From NCBI GenBank assembly GCA_016707525.1, contig JADJHP010000003.1, forward strand, positions 1-64,000: 64,000 nucleotides of DNA. Direction: 5' to 3'. Both the position numbers and the translations under genes were made by a program. The stretch is from Ignavibacteriota bacterium (GTDB lineage: Bacteria > Bacteroidota > Ignavibacteria > UBA10030 > UBA6906). The notes under the pieces were generated by a model. It made no database searches. It was not told the origin of the DNA and worked only from the letters and a program-made list of their open reading frames with translations. Shown one piece after another: positions 49,005 to 58,206 of the stretch (position 1 is the stretch's first letter; each line of letters begins with the position of its first letter).

Positions 49005-50029
49005 AGCGATCGGACCTTGATCGTGTACTTCCCTTTCCCACTCGCCTTGTTGTAGTGCCGGATCTGAACAAAATACGTCCCCGCGATCAGTTCTGACGAG
49101 ATCAATGCATTGGTATCGAGACCTGAATCATCATCTTCAGCGATGAGTGCCGTTCCGCTGTTGGGGCCGAACAGCTTCATCACCACATCCGTAGGACCCA
49201 GTGTATTGATGACGTACCGTCCGTTTCTCTCCGCTGTGAACTGAAAGAGATCCTCCTCTCCATACTTCCGGATGGAGGCCTGCGTTCGGCGCTTTGCATT
49301 GACGGACAATACTTTGGCGTCTGCGGGTGTGGGTCCGGTCTTCGGATACATCTTTGCACCTGCGACAAATGCCTTGTCCAACGCGGAAAGGACATTGTTC
49401 TCTTCCGTGCCAACACCATTGAGCGTCCACGACGGGGGGAAGAAATAGAGCATGATCGAGTCCGGATCGAATGCGGTCCCGTTGATCTGGTCGGCGCGGT
49501 ACCTCTCCAGGATGTTATGACGCGTCGTCTCTTCATCCCAGTTATTGGGGGGCTTGGCCATTTCGCTGATGACCACGGCCTCGTTCCACTGGATCCCTCC
49601 CGCGGGATTCTGGTGTTCGTGTGCCAGACCGATCGCATGGCCGAACTCATGGGCGGCGGTTCCTCCATCCAGAAACCCCAGGTTCATTGTGGGTTCGTTC
49701 AAGGGAATATCGGCGCAATCCGTGCCAATGTAGGACCACGCTCCGTCATTGGGATCGAACGCGATCCGGATCCGTGCATTGGCAACATTTGTGAATGCGA
49801 ATGTGAGGTTGGCAACCTGGGTCCACCACCCGGCTTGCTCCTTCACGAGAGCCTGTTCGGCAGGGCTGCCGCCCAGAAAACGCACAGTGAGCGTTTCACC
49901 ATTCATCCACGTCTTCCCGATCGGCGAGATCGCACGTACGACGCCGGATCTCATACGCCGGGTGGGGTGGAACTTCATAAGATCGCGCGGGAGGAGGCGG
50001 TCAATACACACTTTGGGGCGTTCGCCCAT
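49001..50029 (-). CDS. Metzincin-type zinc protease with PPC domain
   Basis: A 342-residue protein from ATG 50029 (GAAAGGA upstream). The zinc site is AAHEFGHAIGLAHEHQNP with H127, E128, H131 and H137, the HExxHxxGxxH pattern, and a Met-turn in SIMLYFFPPSW. The catalytic part is about 40-245. A bacterial pre-peptidase C-terminal (PPC-like) beta domain follows (EDLFQFTAERNGRYVINTLG; AGTYFVQIRHYNKASGKGKY). It resembles astacin/serralysin-type secreted peptidases, but the N-terminus shows no obvious signal peptide, so export is unexplained. It overlaps the GxGYxYP stop by 4 nt, convergently. Confidence 0.85.
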   Translation of the reverse strand: MGERPKVCIDRLLPRDLMKFHPTRRMRSGVVRAISPIGKTWMNGETLTVRFLGGSPAEQALVKEQAGWWTQVANLTFAFTNVANARIRIAFDPNDGAWSYIGTDCADIPLNEPTMNLGFLDGGTAAHEFGHAIGLAHEHQNPAGGIQWNEAVVISEMAKPPNNWDEETTRHNILERYRADQINGTAFDPDSIMLYFFPPSWTLNGVGTEENNVLSALDKAFVAGAKMYPKTGPTPADAKVLSVNAKRRTQASIRKYGEEDLFQFTAERNGRYVINTLGPTDVVMKLFGPNSGTALIAEDDDSGLDTNALISSELIAGTYFVQIRHYNKASGKGKYTIKVRSL

Positions 50030-50186
50030 GGCGGTTGTCCTTTCTCGGTAGAGTCGGTTAGAAGACTCAACGGGCAGCACCCGGGAAACGTTCCCTTGAA
50101 AGTCCTAAATATGACGCCAGCAGGTCGCAGGTAGAGGAAGACGGGAACGATCGGAATGGTGGTGCCCGTGCCGGGCACACAACACA

Positions 50187-50222
50187 AACGGCACCTTCGA
50201 TGATCGAGGGCGCCGTTTTCTT
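50187..50222 (+). terminator. Intrinsic terminator-like hairpin
   Basis: AACGGC-A-CCTTCGAT pairs with ATCGAGGG-C-GCCGTT (13 of 15 pairs), and TTTTCTTCT follows on the plus strand. No plus-strand gene ends nearby, so it may serve an unannotated transcript. An adjacent small hairpin (GTGCCCG/CGGGCAC) lies at 50163-50179. The gap 50030-50389 otherwise appears empty. Confidence 0.5.
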
Positions 50223-50389
50223 CTCAAGCCAACGTTGTGTGAATGCACAGAACATCGGACCGGCAATTGCCTGATCTCTGTTGTGGCGCGGGGAGATCAC
50301 CCCGGAGATCCCTGCCACACCAGCCAGCGTACGGTTCCGTACGCGGCGGTTCATTGCCCACCATCATCAGGGACAGTGCACCCTGGCAT

Positions 50390-51745
50390 TCATCGTGCCA
50401 GAACGAGCTTGCGGGTTTCGGTGAATGCGCCGGCCTGCATCCGGCACAGATACACGCCGCTTGCGAGAGCGAAAGCATCGAATGTCACTTGATGATTCCC
50501 TGCTACTTGCTCCCCGTCCACGAGGACCCTGACCAGCTGTCCGAGGGTGTTGAACACTTTCAGGGTCACGTGCGTGCGTGACGGCACGCCGTAGGAGATC
50601 GTCGTTGTCGGATTGAAAGGATTGGGATAGTTTTGCGCAAGCGAGAACTCCGTCGGGATGCCACGTTCCCCCCCGGGGTCGATGACTCTCACACCCAGAC
50701 CGCCCGCCAGATCAAGGCGGAAGACTCCTATGCCGGTCACACCTGCGTACGCTTCACGCTCGCTCATTGCCAAACAACGCACCGACTGACCGGCAAGAGA
50801 TCCCGAAATATTCTTCCATGTCGTTCCGTTATCCTGAGACCGGAGGATGATGTCCCCCGTCCTGACCAGGATGCTCCGTCCATTGGAGGTGAGATTCTCG
50901 AATGTCCCGAAGGGACCATGGGACTCAGCAGTGGTCCATGAGACACCGCCATCGGTCGATTTGCGGACGCTTGTACCTCCGCCGTAGTAGTAGACCGTCG
51001 TGTAGAGAGAAGAGCCAACGACAGCCAGATCGCTGATGCCGACCCACCTGTCATTCACCCGAGGAAATCGTGGTAGTGCGGTCCAGTTGCCGCCATTGTC
51101 CATCGAGCGATAGATATCCCCCGCCGATTCTTCATCGCGCATGGCCAGATAGACGAGCGAGTCGGCGGAGCAGATCCTGGTCACGCCTCCCCGGTCATGG
51201 AAAAAGGGATCAGGAGTAGACTGGGCAGTCCACGACGCACCGAAATCTGATGATCGAAAGACCAGGACGGCTCCTCCCGTTGTCGAGCCATAGGTCCCTA
51301 CCATGACAAGCGTATCCCTGACCGCGATCGTGCTGATGGTATTGTCGTTGGCCCACCAAGCAGTAGCCTTGACTCTGATCCAGCTCGAGCCCCGATCAGA
51401 GGAGTATACAAGGGAGCTGTCCGATTGAATCAGCAGACGCTTCCCGTCGGTCGCGATCCGCCGGACCGCAGATGTATCCGGGTCGATATGAGCCCAGCTT
51501 TCTCCAGCATCGGTGGATCGATACAGCCCTTTCGCCGTCCCGGCAAAGACCGCGGTGTCGATGGTTGCCAGAGCATTGATGGTGAGATCTTTCAGGCCGT
51601 TGTTGACCTGGACCCATTGTGCGTGGCCCATGACGGTTCCGAGCGACAGGACCAGGAGGCCAAGGACAATGCGACTGAGTGCCGCGAGGGTCACGAGTGG
51701 ATTGAAAGTTCTGACTGGCAGGTGCAAACCGAACGCAGGCGTCAC
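50390..51745 (-). CDS. Secreted beta-propeller (BNR/YCF48-like) with T9SS sorting domain
   Basis: A 451-residue protein with a signal sequence ending GTVMGHAQ. At least five repeats of the sialidase Asp-box kind are visible: YRSTDAGESWAHI, YSSDRGSSWIRV, FRSSDFGASWTAQ, YRSMDNGGNWTAL, RKSTDGGVSWTTA and RSQDNGTTWKNI. These form a beta-propeller of about 300 residues. The C-terminal 85 residues, FSLAQNYPNPFNPTTTISYG to TRKLVLAR, are a type A T9SS sorting domain like that of the beta-helix protein. It is probably cell-surface or secreted; no catalytic role can be assigned. Confidence 0.88.
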   Translation of the reverse strand: MTPAFGLHLPVRTFNPLVTLAALSRIVLGLLVLSLGTVMGHAQWVQVNNGLKDLTINALATIDTAVFAGTAKGLYRSTDAGESWAHIDPDTSAVRRIATDGKRLLIQSDSSLVYSSDRGSSWIRVKATAWWANDNTISTIAVRDTLVMVGTYGSTTGGAVLVFRSSDFGASWTAQSTPDPFFHDRGGVTRICSADSLVYLAMRDEESAGDIYRSMDNGGNWTALPRFPRVNDRWVGISDLAVVGSSLYTTVYYYGGGTSVRKSTDGGVSWTTAESHGPFGTFENLTSNGRSILVRTGDIILRSQDNGTTWKNISGSLAGQSVRCLAMSEREAYAGVTGIGVFRLDLAGGLGVRVIDPGGERGIPTEFSLAQNYPNPFNPTTTISYGVPSRTHVTLKVFNTLGQLVRVLVDGEQVAGNHQVTFDAFALASGVYLCRMQAGAFTETRKLVLAR

Positions 51746-51805
51746 GACTAGTCCTCCCCAAGACTAAAGGAACAATACTGTAATGTGCATCATAGAACGA
51801 CAAAA

Positions 51806-51837
51806 GGCAACCTCAGATTCGAAGTTGCCTTCCGTCA
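51806..51837 (-). terminator. Terminator beside the tRNA-Pro remnant
   Basis: AAGGCAAC/GTTGCCTT stem (8 bp) around a CTCAGATTCGAA loop, followed by TTTTG on the minus strand. The same loop sequence occurs in the tRNA-Pro terminator at 62446-62477, so one is the ancestral or duplicated tRNA terminator. Confidence 0.65.
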
Positions 51838-51881
51838 TACTGCTTCATTTCGCCCCCCCCGGTAGACGAAACTTCTGTTCA

Positions 51882-51922
51882 TTTTGAGTCGGGGCGCCGG
51901 GATTTGAACCCGGGACCTCTTG
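51882..51922. other. attachment site copy: 3' end of tRNA-Pro (distal island boundary)
   Basis: 41 bp identical to 62534-62574, comprising the last 34 nt of tRNA-Pro (acceptor 3' strand and T arm) plus 7 nt downstream. The tRNA is not complete here, as sequence diverges inside the anticodon stem. This is the usual remnant made when an element inserts at a tRNA 3' end. Confidence 0.85.
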
Positions 51923-52202
51923 TTCCAGAGAATGACGTGCCTCTTGTCGAGGAAACCAGCAACGCTGAGTTTCCCCTTGTTGACGCGTTGCGAGGTCTGT
52001 GGAGCCGATCGGTGGGAAAGGGATCAGACTTTGTTCACCCCCTGATATGCTGTGAATTCGTCTCCGATCGCAATATCCCCGCGCTCACCTATCTCAACGA
52101 GGTAGTGTCCCTGCGTCGATCACCTCCGGCATCTTGAACGGACGGATGATCGCCTGGACCTCGTTTATGATGGACCCCTGCTGTATTCAGCTCTTCACCT
52201 GC
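51923..52202. other. Intergenic stretch at the island edge, no gene supported
   Basis: 280 bp between the attachment-site copy and the czcA stop. A 77-codon plus-strand frame exists but begins inside the tRNA remnant and has no recognisable product. No integrase or transposase fragment could be read on either strand. Confidence 0.4.
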
Positions 52203-55200
52203 TCACATCTCTGTTTCCGCTGTGCGCTTCTCGAACCAGGCATAGAGAGACGGAATGACCAATAGTGTGAGAAGCGTGGAACTGATGAGTCCACCGACAA
52301 CCACGGCTGCAAGTGGTTTCTGGATCTCAGACCCAGCCCCGGTGGCAAAGAGCATGGGGATCAAACTGAAGATAGCGATCGATGCGGTCATCAGGACCGG
52401 ACGCAGACGGTCCTTACTCCCTCGCACGATCGCCTCGCGCTGCTCCAACCCTTCTTCCCTCAATTGTGCGATATGTGACACCATGACGACACCGTTCAAC
52501 ACTGCCACACCGAACAGAACGATGAATCCCACCGAGGCTGGCACAGACAGGTACAAGCCGGATATGAACAGCGAAAAGACCCCGCCGATCAGGGCAAGCG
52601 GCAGGATAGATATGACCAGGAGGGCCAGCCTGATGGATCTGAATGTGAGGAAGAGCAACAGAAGGATCATTCCAACCGCAATGGGGCCAATGATCATCAG
52701 CCGATTCATTGCCCGCTCCTGGTTCTCGAATTGACCGCCCCAGGTGAGATAGTATCCCGGGGGAAGTAGAACGTTTTGCGCGATCCTCTGCTTTGCTTCG
52801 GCGACGAAAGAGCCGATATCACGCCCGCTGATGTTCATTTCTATGCCGATTCTGCGGATGCCGTCCTGCCGACTGATCTGCACAGGTCCTTCGACTTCCC
52901 GTATGTCTGCCAGCTGCCCCAACGGCACATTGCTTCCGGTCGGGGTAGGTACGAGGACATCCGCCAGAGCTTCAATCGAATTCCGGTTGCTTTCAGGTAA
53001 TCGGACCACGATCTCAAAGTTCCGGTTCTCTTCATAGAACTTTGACGCGGTCCTTCCTGCTACCGCGATCTCGATGATGTTCTGTACATCACTGATATTG
53101 ATCCCAAGGCGGGCAATCCTAGCCCGGTCGATCGTTGCGGTAATATACGGCTGTCCGGAAACCTTCTCGGCGACGAGGTCTGTCCGGCCCCGTATCGAAC
53201 CAAGAACCCTGGTGATCTCCTCGGCCTTCCCTCTGAGGACTTCAATGTCGTCCCCAAAAAGCTTGAGGATCAATTGAGCTTTCGTGCCGGCCACGAGTTC
53301 GTCGATGCGGCATTGTATCGGCTGGCTGAAGCTGAAAGCAACACCAGGGATCGACTCCAGAGATTCCCGCATGGCATCAGTCAATTCCTCCCGTGTCCAC
53401 CCCCTGCTCCATTCTGACCGTGGCTTCAATATGCCAACGTACCCTGTTTTGTCAACACCGCGAGTATCAAGTGCTACGCCAGTCTGGCCGATCCGGGACA
53501 CCACTGTCCCGAGTTCAGGAAACGCCTTCAGCTTTCTTGCCACATGGTCATTCACCTCGATGGCCTTCGCCAGAGATACGCCAGGCAACAGGGACACATC
53601 TGCATCGAATGCTCCCTCGTCCATGACAGGGATGAACTCCGTTCCCATGAAACTCAGCAGGACGATCGCCGCGACAAGCAACACACCGGAGACAGACAGG
53701 AGCAGCCCACGCCGGGACAACGCCTGTTCCAGCATCGGCGCGTACACCTTCCTGGCGAACTCCATGATAGGACTCGGTTTCTCCGGCTGTGGCCGCAGGA
53801 AGAGAAGGCACAACACGGGGATGACGAAGATGGACAGGAGGAGGGACGACAGCAACGCAACTGCCACTGTTTGAGCCAACGGACCGAACATCTTCCCTTC
53901 GATCCCCTCGAGCGAGAGGATGGGGATGAATGTCAAAGCAATGATGAATTCTCCATAGATGCTGGGCTTCCTGACCTCCAGAACCGATCGCAGAACGGTC
54001 ATCAGCGGCGGCCGGTCGTTCCCTGATTCGCTCAGATGTCGCTGGACGTTCTCCACCTGGATGATAGTAGCATCGATGATCATCCCTATGGAGATTGCGA
54101 GCCCTCCAAGAGACATCAGGTTCGCTCCCAATCCGATGGTCTTCATGACGACGAATGTCACGAACAAAGAGAGTGGCAACGCGATGAGCACAACGATGCT
54201 CCCCCGAAAGCTTCTCAGGAGCAGAGAGAGCACCACAAGGACAAGGATGCCGCCTTCAAGCAGTGCCTTCGTCACCGTGGATACGCTGGCTGTCACGATG
54301 TCGCTTCGATCGTAGTACGGTACGATCCGTATTCCCGGCGGGAGGAGATTGTTGCCGTTGATTTCTTCGACCTTCGCCTTCACCCGCTCCACCACCGTAC
54401 GGCTATTCTCGCCGCGCAACATCATCACGATCCCACCGACCGCCTCATCCTTCCCATCCTTCACTGCGGCGCCCATCCGGACTGCTTCACCGATCTGGAT
54501 GGAGGCAACGTCCTTCACGTACGTTGGCACTCCGCTGTGAGATTTCAAGACAATGTTGCCGATGTCCTCAATGCTTGAGATGAGGCCAACGCCGCGGACA
54601 ATATACTGATCCGCACCCCGCTCCAGAATATTGCCACCGACGTTCTCATTGTTCTTCTCAATAGCCGCGAACACAGCGTCGGGCGTCACGTCGAAACCCA
54701 CCATTTTTCCGGGGGAAATGACGACCTGATACTGTTTGAAATACCCGCCAAATGAATTGATCTCATTGACCCCGGCCACCGATTTCAACTGTGGCGTGAT
54801 CACCCACTCCTGGATCGTCCTCAGGTTGGTCAGGTATGCTTTTTTCGCGGCAGAATCCTCCGGCATCGGGCCTTCCAGAGTGTACTGATAGATCTCGCCC
54901 ATGGCGGTTGCAATGGGCCCCATCCCGATCTCTACCCCTTGGGAACGTTATCCCTTGCTTCTTCAAGACGTTCAAAAACCAGCTGCCGGGCAAAATAGAT
55001 GTCGACATTGTCCTTGAAGACAAGCGTCACGATCGAGAGTCCGAACTTTGTAACCGACCGCATCTGTTCCAGATCGGGCAGTCCGCGCATCGCCATTTCA
55101 ATCGGGTAGGTGACATTGCGTTCGATCTCAATGGCGGACAGTCCATCGGCGTGACTGACGATCTCCACCTGGATGTTCGTCACATCGGGAAAAGCGTCGA

Positions 55201-55309
55201 TGGGCAATGTCACATACGAATACACACCGGCCACAGCGATGACCAGCGAGAGGAACACGATGAGACCTCGCTGGTGGAGCGTCGTTTCAATGATCCGTTC
55301 CAGCATCAA
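52203..55309 (-). CDS. czcA: CzcA/CusA-type heavy-metal RND efflux permease, one frameshift
   Basis: The N-terminal 125 residues (MLERIIETTLHQRGLIVFLS, FPDVTNIQVEIVS) are in one frame ending at a GGGG run near 54930. Adding one G joins NVPKG to VEIGMGPIATAMGEIYQYTL and the remaining 906 residues. The restored length of about 1035 is normal. Family features are IQEWVITPQLKSVAGVNEIN, LAISIGMIIDATIIQVENVQ (TM4 Asp), VRKPSIYGEFIIALTFIPIL and GGLISSTLLTLLVIPSLYAW. HME-type pumps export divalent or monovalent metal cations. The start overlaps the adaptor stop by ATGA, so this is the last gene of czcCBA. The homopolymer context suggests a sequencing indel. Confidence 0.9.
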
Positions 55310-56469
55310 TGTTCGTCTCCCTCGAATTCTTCCTTCTTCATTTCGCTTTTAAGATAGAAGGCCCCGCTACTGACGACATGATCGCCGACAGTGAGACCAT
55401 TCGTTATCTCAACACCCTCGCTCACAGACACGCCACTCGTTACGAATCGTTTCTCGAATGTGGTGTCCGATCGTTGCACGAAGACATACTCGCGTCCACC
55501 ATCCTTCAGGAGGCTTTCCAGGGGGATGATGATCCCATCGGCAGTTCCCGGAAGGGAGATCCGCATTGTGCCGAACATCTGGGGCTTGAGTGCCAGGCCG
55601 GGGTTCCGAAAATCACCACGCACGGTGATGGTCCGGGTGTGCACGTCCACCATCGCACCGATGAACGAAATGGTACCGGCGTATTTCTGATCCGTACGGC
55701 CGTCCGCGATGAAGGTCACCGACGCACCGTGGCTGATCCTGGCGAGATCCTTTTCGTACGCCTGCGCGTCCACCCAGACGGTCCGGGTATTCAGAATGAC
55801 AAATGCTGTGACGGAGGCGTCGACGAATTGACCGATCACGACATTCCGCTCTCCCACGATCCCATCGATGGGAGCATGCACCGGGAGGGTTCCGGCGGCA
55901 TGCTCCACATCTGCTCCGCCTGTAACCACGTCGTGGTTCAGTCCCACTGAATGAAGCCTTCGGTCCTCCGCCCGCAGTTCAGCGAGCGCTTTTTCGTATT
56001 CCGCCTGCGCCTCAAGCAAGAGCTTCTGCGATACGACGTTTTCTCCGTAGAGCTGTTTTTGACGCTCATGGGCCGCCTTCGTGTAGTCCAGCGCCGCCTT
56101 TGCCTTCAGATAGCCGGCCATGATCTCGCCGACGTCGAGCCCTTCAATCGTCATCAGGACATCGCCTTTCGACACTCGATCACCTGCCTTCACGAAGACG
56201 CGCTGGACTCTACCGGGGACGAGTGAGCCGACTCGGGCCTCCTTGTCCTGATCGGCGACGACATGGGCGGCCAGCGTAAGGCTGCCTGTAAGCCGTGCGC
56301 GAACGACCTGAGTTGTCCGAAGGCCGATCTCCCGGACAGAACCCGCGGGAAGTGTGAGCACATCATGTTCCTCAGAATGACCCGTTGGTTCCGGAGATTC
56401 TTTGGTCCCGCATCCTGAAAGCAAAGCAAGGGACAGGGTGATCGTGAGAGTACGCAACACATGGTTCAT
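55306..56469 (-). CDS. czcB: CzcB/CusB-type metal efflux adaptor
   Basis: A 387-residue lipoprotein (ALLSGCG lipobox). It has lipoyl-like halves (GRVQRVFVKAGDRVSKGDVL; PVHAPIDGIVGERNVVIGQF), a helical hairpin (AALDYTKAAHERQKQLYGEN, LLLEAQAEYEKALAELRAED) and barrel segments (TVWVDAQAYEKDLARISHGA; VDVHTRTITVRGDFRNPGLA). It is a periplasmic adaptor of the metal-exporting RND group. It overlaps both neighbours by 4 nt (ATGA), giving tight coupling with the TolC-type gene upstream and czcA downstream. Confidence 0.9.
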   Translation of the reverse strand: MNHVLRTLTITLSLALLSGCGTKESPEPTGHSEEHDVLTLPAGSVREIGLRTTQVVRARLTGSLTLAAHVVADQDKEARVGSLVPGRVQRVFVKAGDRVSKGDVLMTIEGLDVGEIMAGYLKAKAALDYTKAAHERQKQLYGENVVSQKLLLEAQAEYEKALAELRAEDRRLHSVGLNHDVVTGGADVEHAAGTLPVHAPIDGIVGERNVVIGQFVDASVTAFVILNTRTVWVDAQAYEKDLARISHGASVTFIADGRTDQKYAGTISFIGAMVDVHTRTITVRGDFRNPGLALKPQMFGTMRISLPGTADGIIIPLESLLKDGGREYVFVQRSDTTFEKRFVTSGVSVSEGVEITNGLTVGDHVVSSGAFYLKSEMKKEEFEGDEH

Positions 56470-57737
56470 GGCTTCTCCGATTTCAATTGCATATCATCAG
56501 ACTCTCCCGTGAGTTCATCCAGGAGAGTCTCAGAGTGCACATAATTCATCAAGGTCGTGAGATAATTCCGGCGAGTAGCGAGTAACGTGACCCTTGCCTG
56601 CAGGTACTCCAGATACGACAGGTCACCCGTGGCATATCCTCGATTTGCTGTCCGGTAGACCTCCTCCGCCTGCGGGATCAGATCGGTCTCATACAGGCGG
56701 ACGCTGTTCCTATTATTCTGCAGATTGCTCACAGCGGTGCGGAGTTCCACAAGAAGGGTGTTACGAGTAGCTGCAAATTCCGCCTCGGCCAGGGCGATCC
56801 CGGCCTGAGATTCTTCGACCTGTCCACGAGTGTTCATCATAAACCACAGCGGGACTGAAATGCTCAGCGAAGCGCCGTAATAATCCTTGACGCCGTCCCT
56901 CATCTGGTTAAAATACGAAACGGTAAAACTCGGCAGCAGCGTTGACCACGCGAGTGCGCGTGAGGCGGTTGCACTCTCCATCCGTGCACGGGCAGCCCAC
57001 AACTGAGGGTTCCTCTCCTCGACGAGCACACGAAGACTGTCAATGTTGGTGGGGCGTGATGACGCCACCAGAGAATCTGTGAGCACCACCGATGTGTCGA
57101 ACTCCATGCGGCTCAACCCCATTGCATTGTTCAGCTCAGCGTATGCCACTGCCAGCTCATTTCGAGCCGCCATCAGGTCGTTTCTGGCCTCCGACTGCTG
57201 GACCCGGGCAGTCAGTGCTTCTAACGGGTGGGCTTCTCCTACACGTGCCCGCACTTCCACTTTGGCCATGATCGAATCACTCAAGGCTATATTATCGCGA
57301 GCATACCGCAACTTCCGTTGCGTCCCCCATGCAGCGTAATAGGAGTTCCTAATCCTCCTGATCACTCTTCGCAGCGCCTGCTCCCCCACAGCCTGGAGTG
57401 CGTCTCGGTTACTTGCGAGGACGGATCCGCGGAGGAAGTAGTTGGTTGGGAACTCGAATGATTGAGTTACCCCGATCGTGCGCTCCGTGTAGCTTTCGAG
57501 TCCCAGCCCATTGGGGATGTACTCGTGAGCAACGCTTATTTCAGGCGATGGCAGGGAGATTCCGCTCCAGAATCGGCCCCGTGCTGCGTCGACGCCGGCC
57601 TCTGCTGCACGCAGATCCGGACTGTTCTTAATTCCTATCGTCAGAGCGTCGCGCAACGAAAGCGCCTGCTGCAATGACTGTCCATGGATGCACAATGGAA
57701 CAAGTGCAACCACGAACAGAAGAAAGCCTCTGTTCAT
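56466..57737 (-). CDS. czcC: CzcC/CusC-type outer-membrane efflux protein
   Basis: A 423-residue TolC-family protein with a signal peptide (MNRGFLLFVVALVPLCIHGQ), GGAGA before the ATG. It has LSLRDALTIGIKNSPDLRAA, the strand WSGISLPSPEISVAHEYIP, helices RVGEAHPLEALTARVQQSEA and AELNNAMGLSRM, and the second repeat ending LVELRTAVSNLQNNRNSVRL. A ten-residue tail after SEKP-type sequence is short. It forms the outer-membrane channel of the metal pump. It is the first efflux gene, 72 nt after the small Asp/His-rich gene, with a palindrome 16-30 nt before its start. Confidence 0.9.
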   Translation of the reverse strand: MNRGFLLFVVALVPLCIHGQSLQQALSLRDALTIGIKNSPDLRAAEAGVDAARGRFWSGISLPSPEISVAHEYIPNGLGLESYTERTIGVTQSFEFPTNYFLRGSVLASNRDALQAVGEQALRRVIRRIRNSYYAAWGTQRKLRYARDNIALSDSIMAKVEVRARVGEAHPLEALTARVQQSEARNDLMAARNELAVAYAELNNAMGLSRMEFDTSVVLTDSLVASSRPTNIDSLRVLVEERNPQLWAARARMESATASRALAWSTLLPSFTVSYFNQMRDGVKDYYGASLSISVPLWFMMNTRGQVEESQAGIALAEAEFAATRNTLLVELRTAVSNLQNNRNSVRLYETDLIPQAEEVYRTANRGYATGDLSYLEYLQARVTLLATRRNYLTTLMNYVHSETLLDELTGESDDMQLKSEKP

Positions 57738-57752
57738 GTTGTCTCCGGGAAT

Positions 57753-57767
57753 ACCAATAGTATTGGT
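57753..57767. promoter_or_regulatory. 15-bp palindrome before czcC
   Basis: ACCAATA-G-TATTGGT, perfect, 16-30 nt upstream of the czcC start. It may be an operator for a metal-responsive regulator or a small mRNA hairpin; no regulator gene is adjacent. Confidence 0.5.
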
Positions 57768-57809
57768 GCTCCGTTGTCACTGGAGCAAGGGGTTGGATCT
57801 AGAACGGGG

Positions 57810-58151
57810 CTAAATCAGCAGGGCGCAATGGTTGATATGCAGGCTCTGGTCGGACGCTCCGAAGGCCTGTCCCATCAACGCCAGGGGGTTGTGCAGAAGT
57901 GTTGAATAAGAGTTCTCGAAATTGATACCCCTGGCGGGCATCATGTCTTTCAAGGGCACTGGCTTGACGAGCTCAGTCTTCGCGAGCTTGTGCATTGCAC
58001 TGGCACTCTTCACCAATTCGCAAAAGTCGTGCCGGCCGTGATCATCATCGTCGAAATCCCACACCCCCAGCTCCGAATGGAGGAATGAGACCGCCAGACT
58101 GCCGATGACGATCAGTGCAACGAGTCGTGATATGTGCCTAGAGACACGCAT
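57810..58151 (-). CDS. Small exported Asp/His-rich protein heading the metal-efflux operon
   Basis: A 113-residue protein from ATG 58151 (an upstream extension to 58241 is weaker). The signal-anchor ISRLVALIVIGSLAVSFLHS is followed by the acidic, His-containing stretch GVWDFDDDDHGRHDFCEL and a tail ending HINHCALLI with His and Cys. Asp, His and Cys clusters in an exported protein, just upstream of and co-directional with czcCBA, suggest periplasmic metal binding or sensing. I do not recognise a named family. Confidence 0.6.
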   Translation of the reverse strand: MRVSRHISRLVALIVIGSLAVSFLHSELGVWDFDDDDHGRHDFCELVKSASAMHKLAKTELVKPVPLKDMMPARGINFENSYSTLLHNPLALMGQAFGASDQSLHINHCALLI

Positions 58152-58206
58152 TATACAGCATGGTATCAATTCCGGCAGGTAGATGCAACTCAGCAGACTC
58201 GACAGA

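Noticed and set aside
51904..52137. 77-codon plus-strand gene at the island edge
   Set aside because: It starts inside the tRNA remnant and encodes nothing recognisable.
54900..54960. Programmed ribosomal frameshift in czcA
   Set aside because: The site lacks a slippery heptamer and family members are single-frame; a missing G in a G-run explains it more simply.
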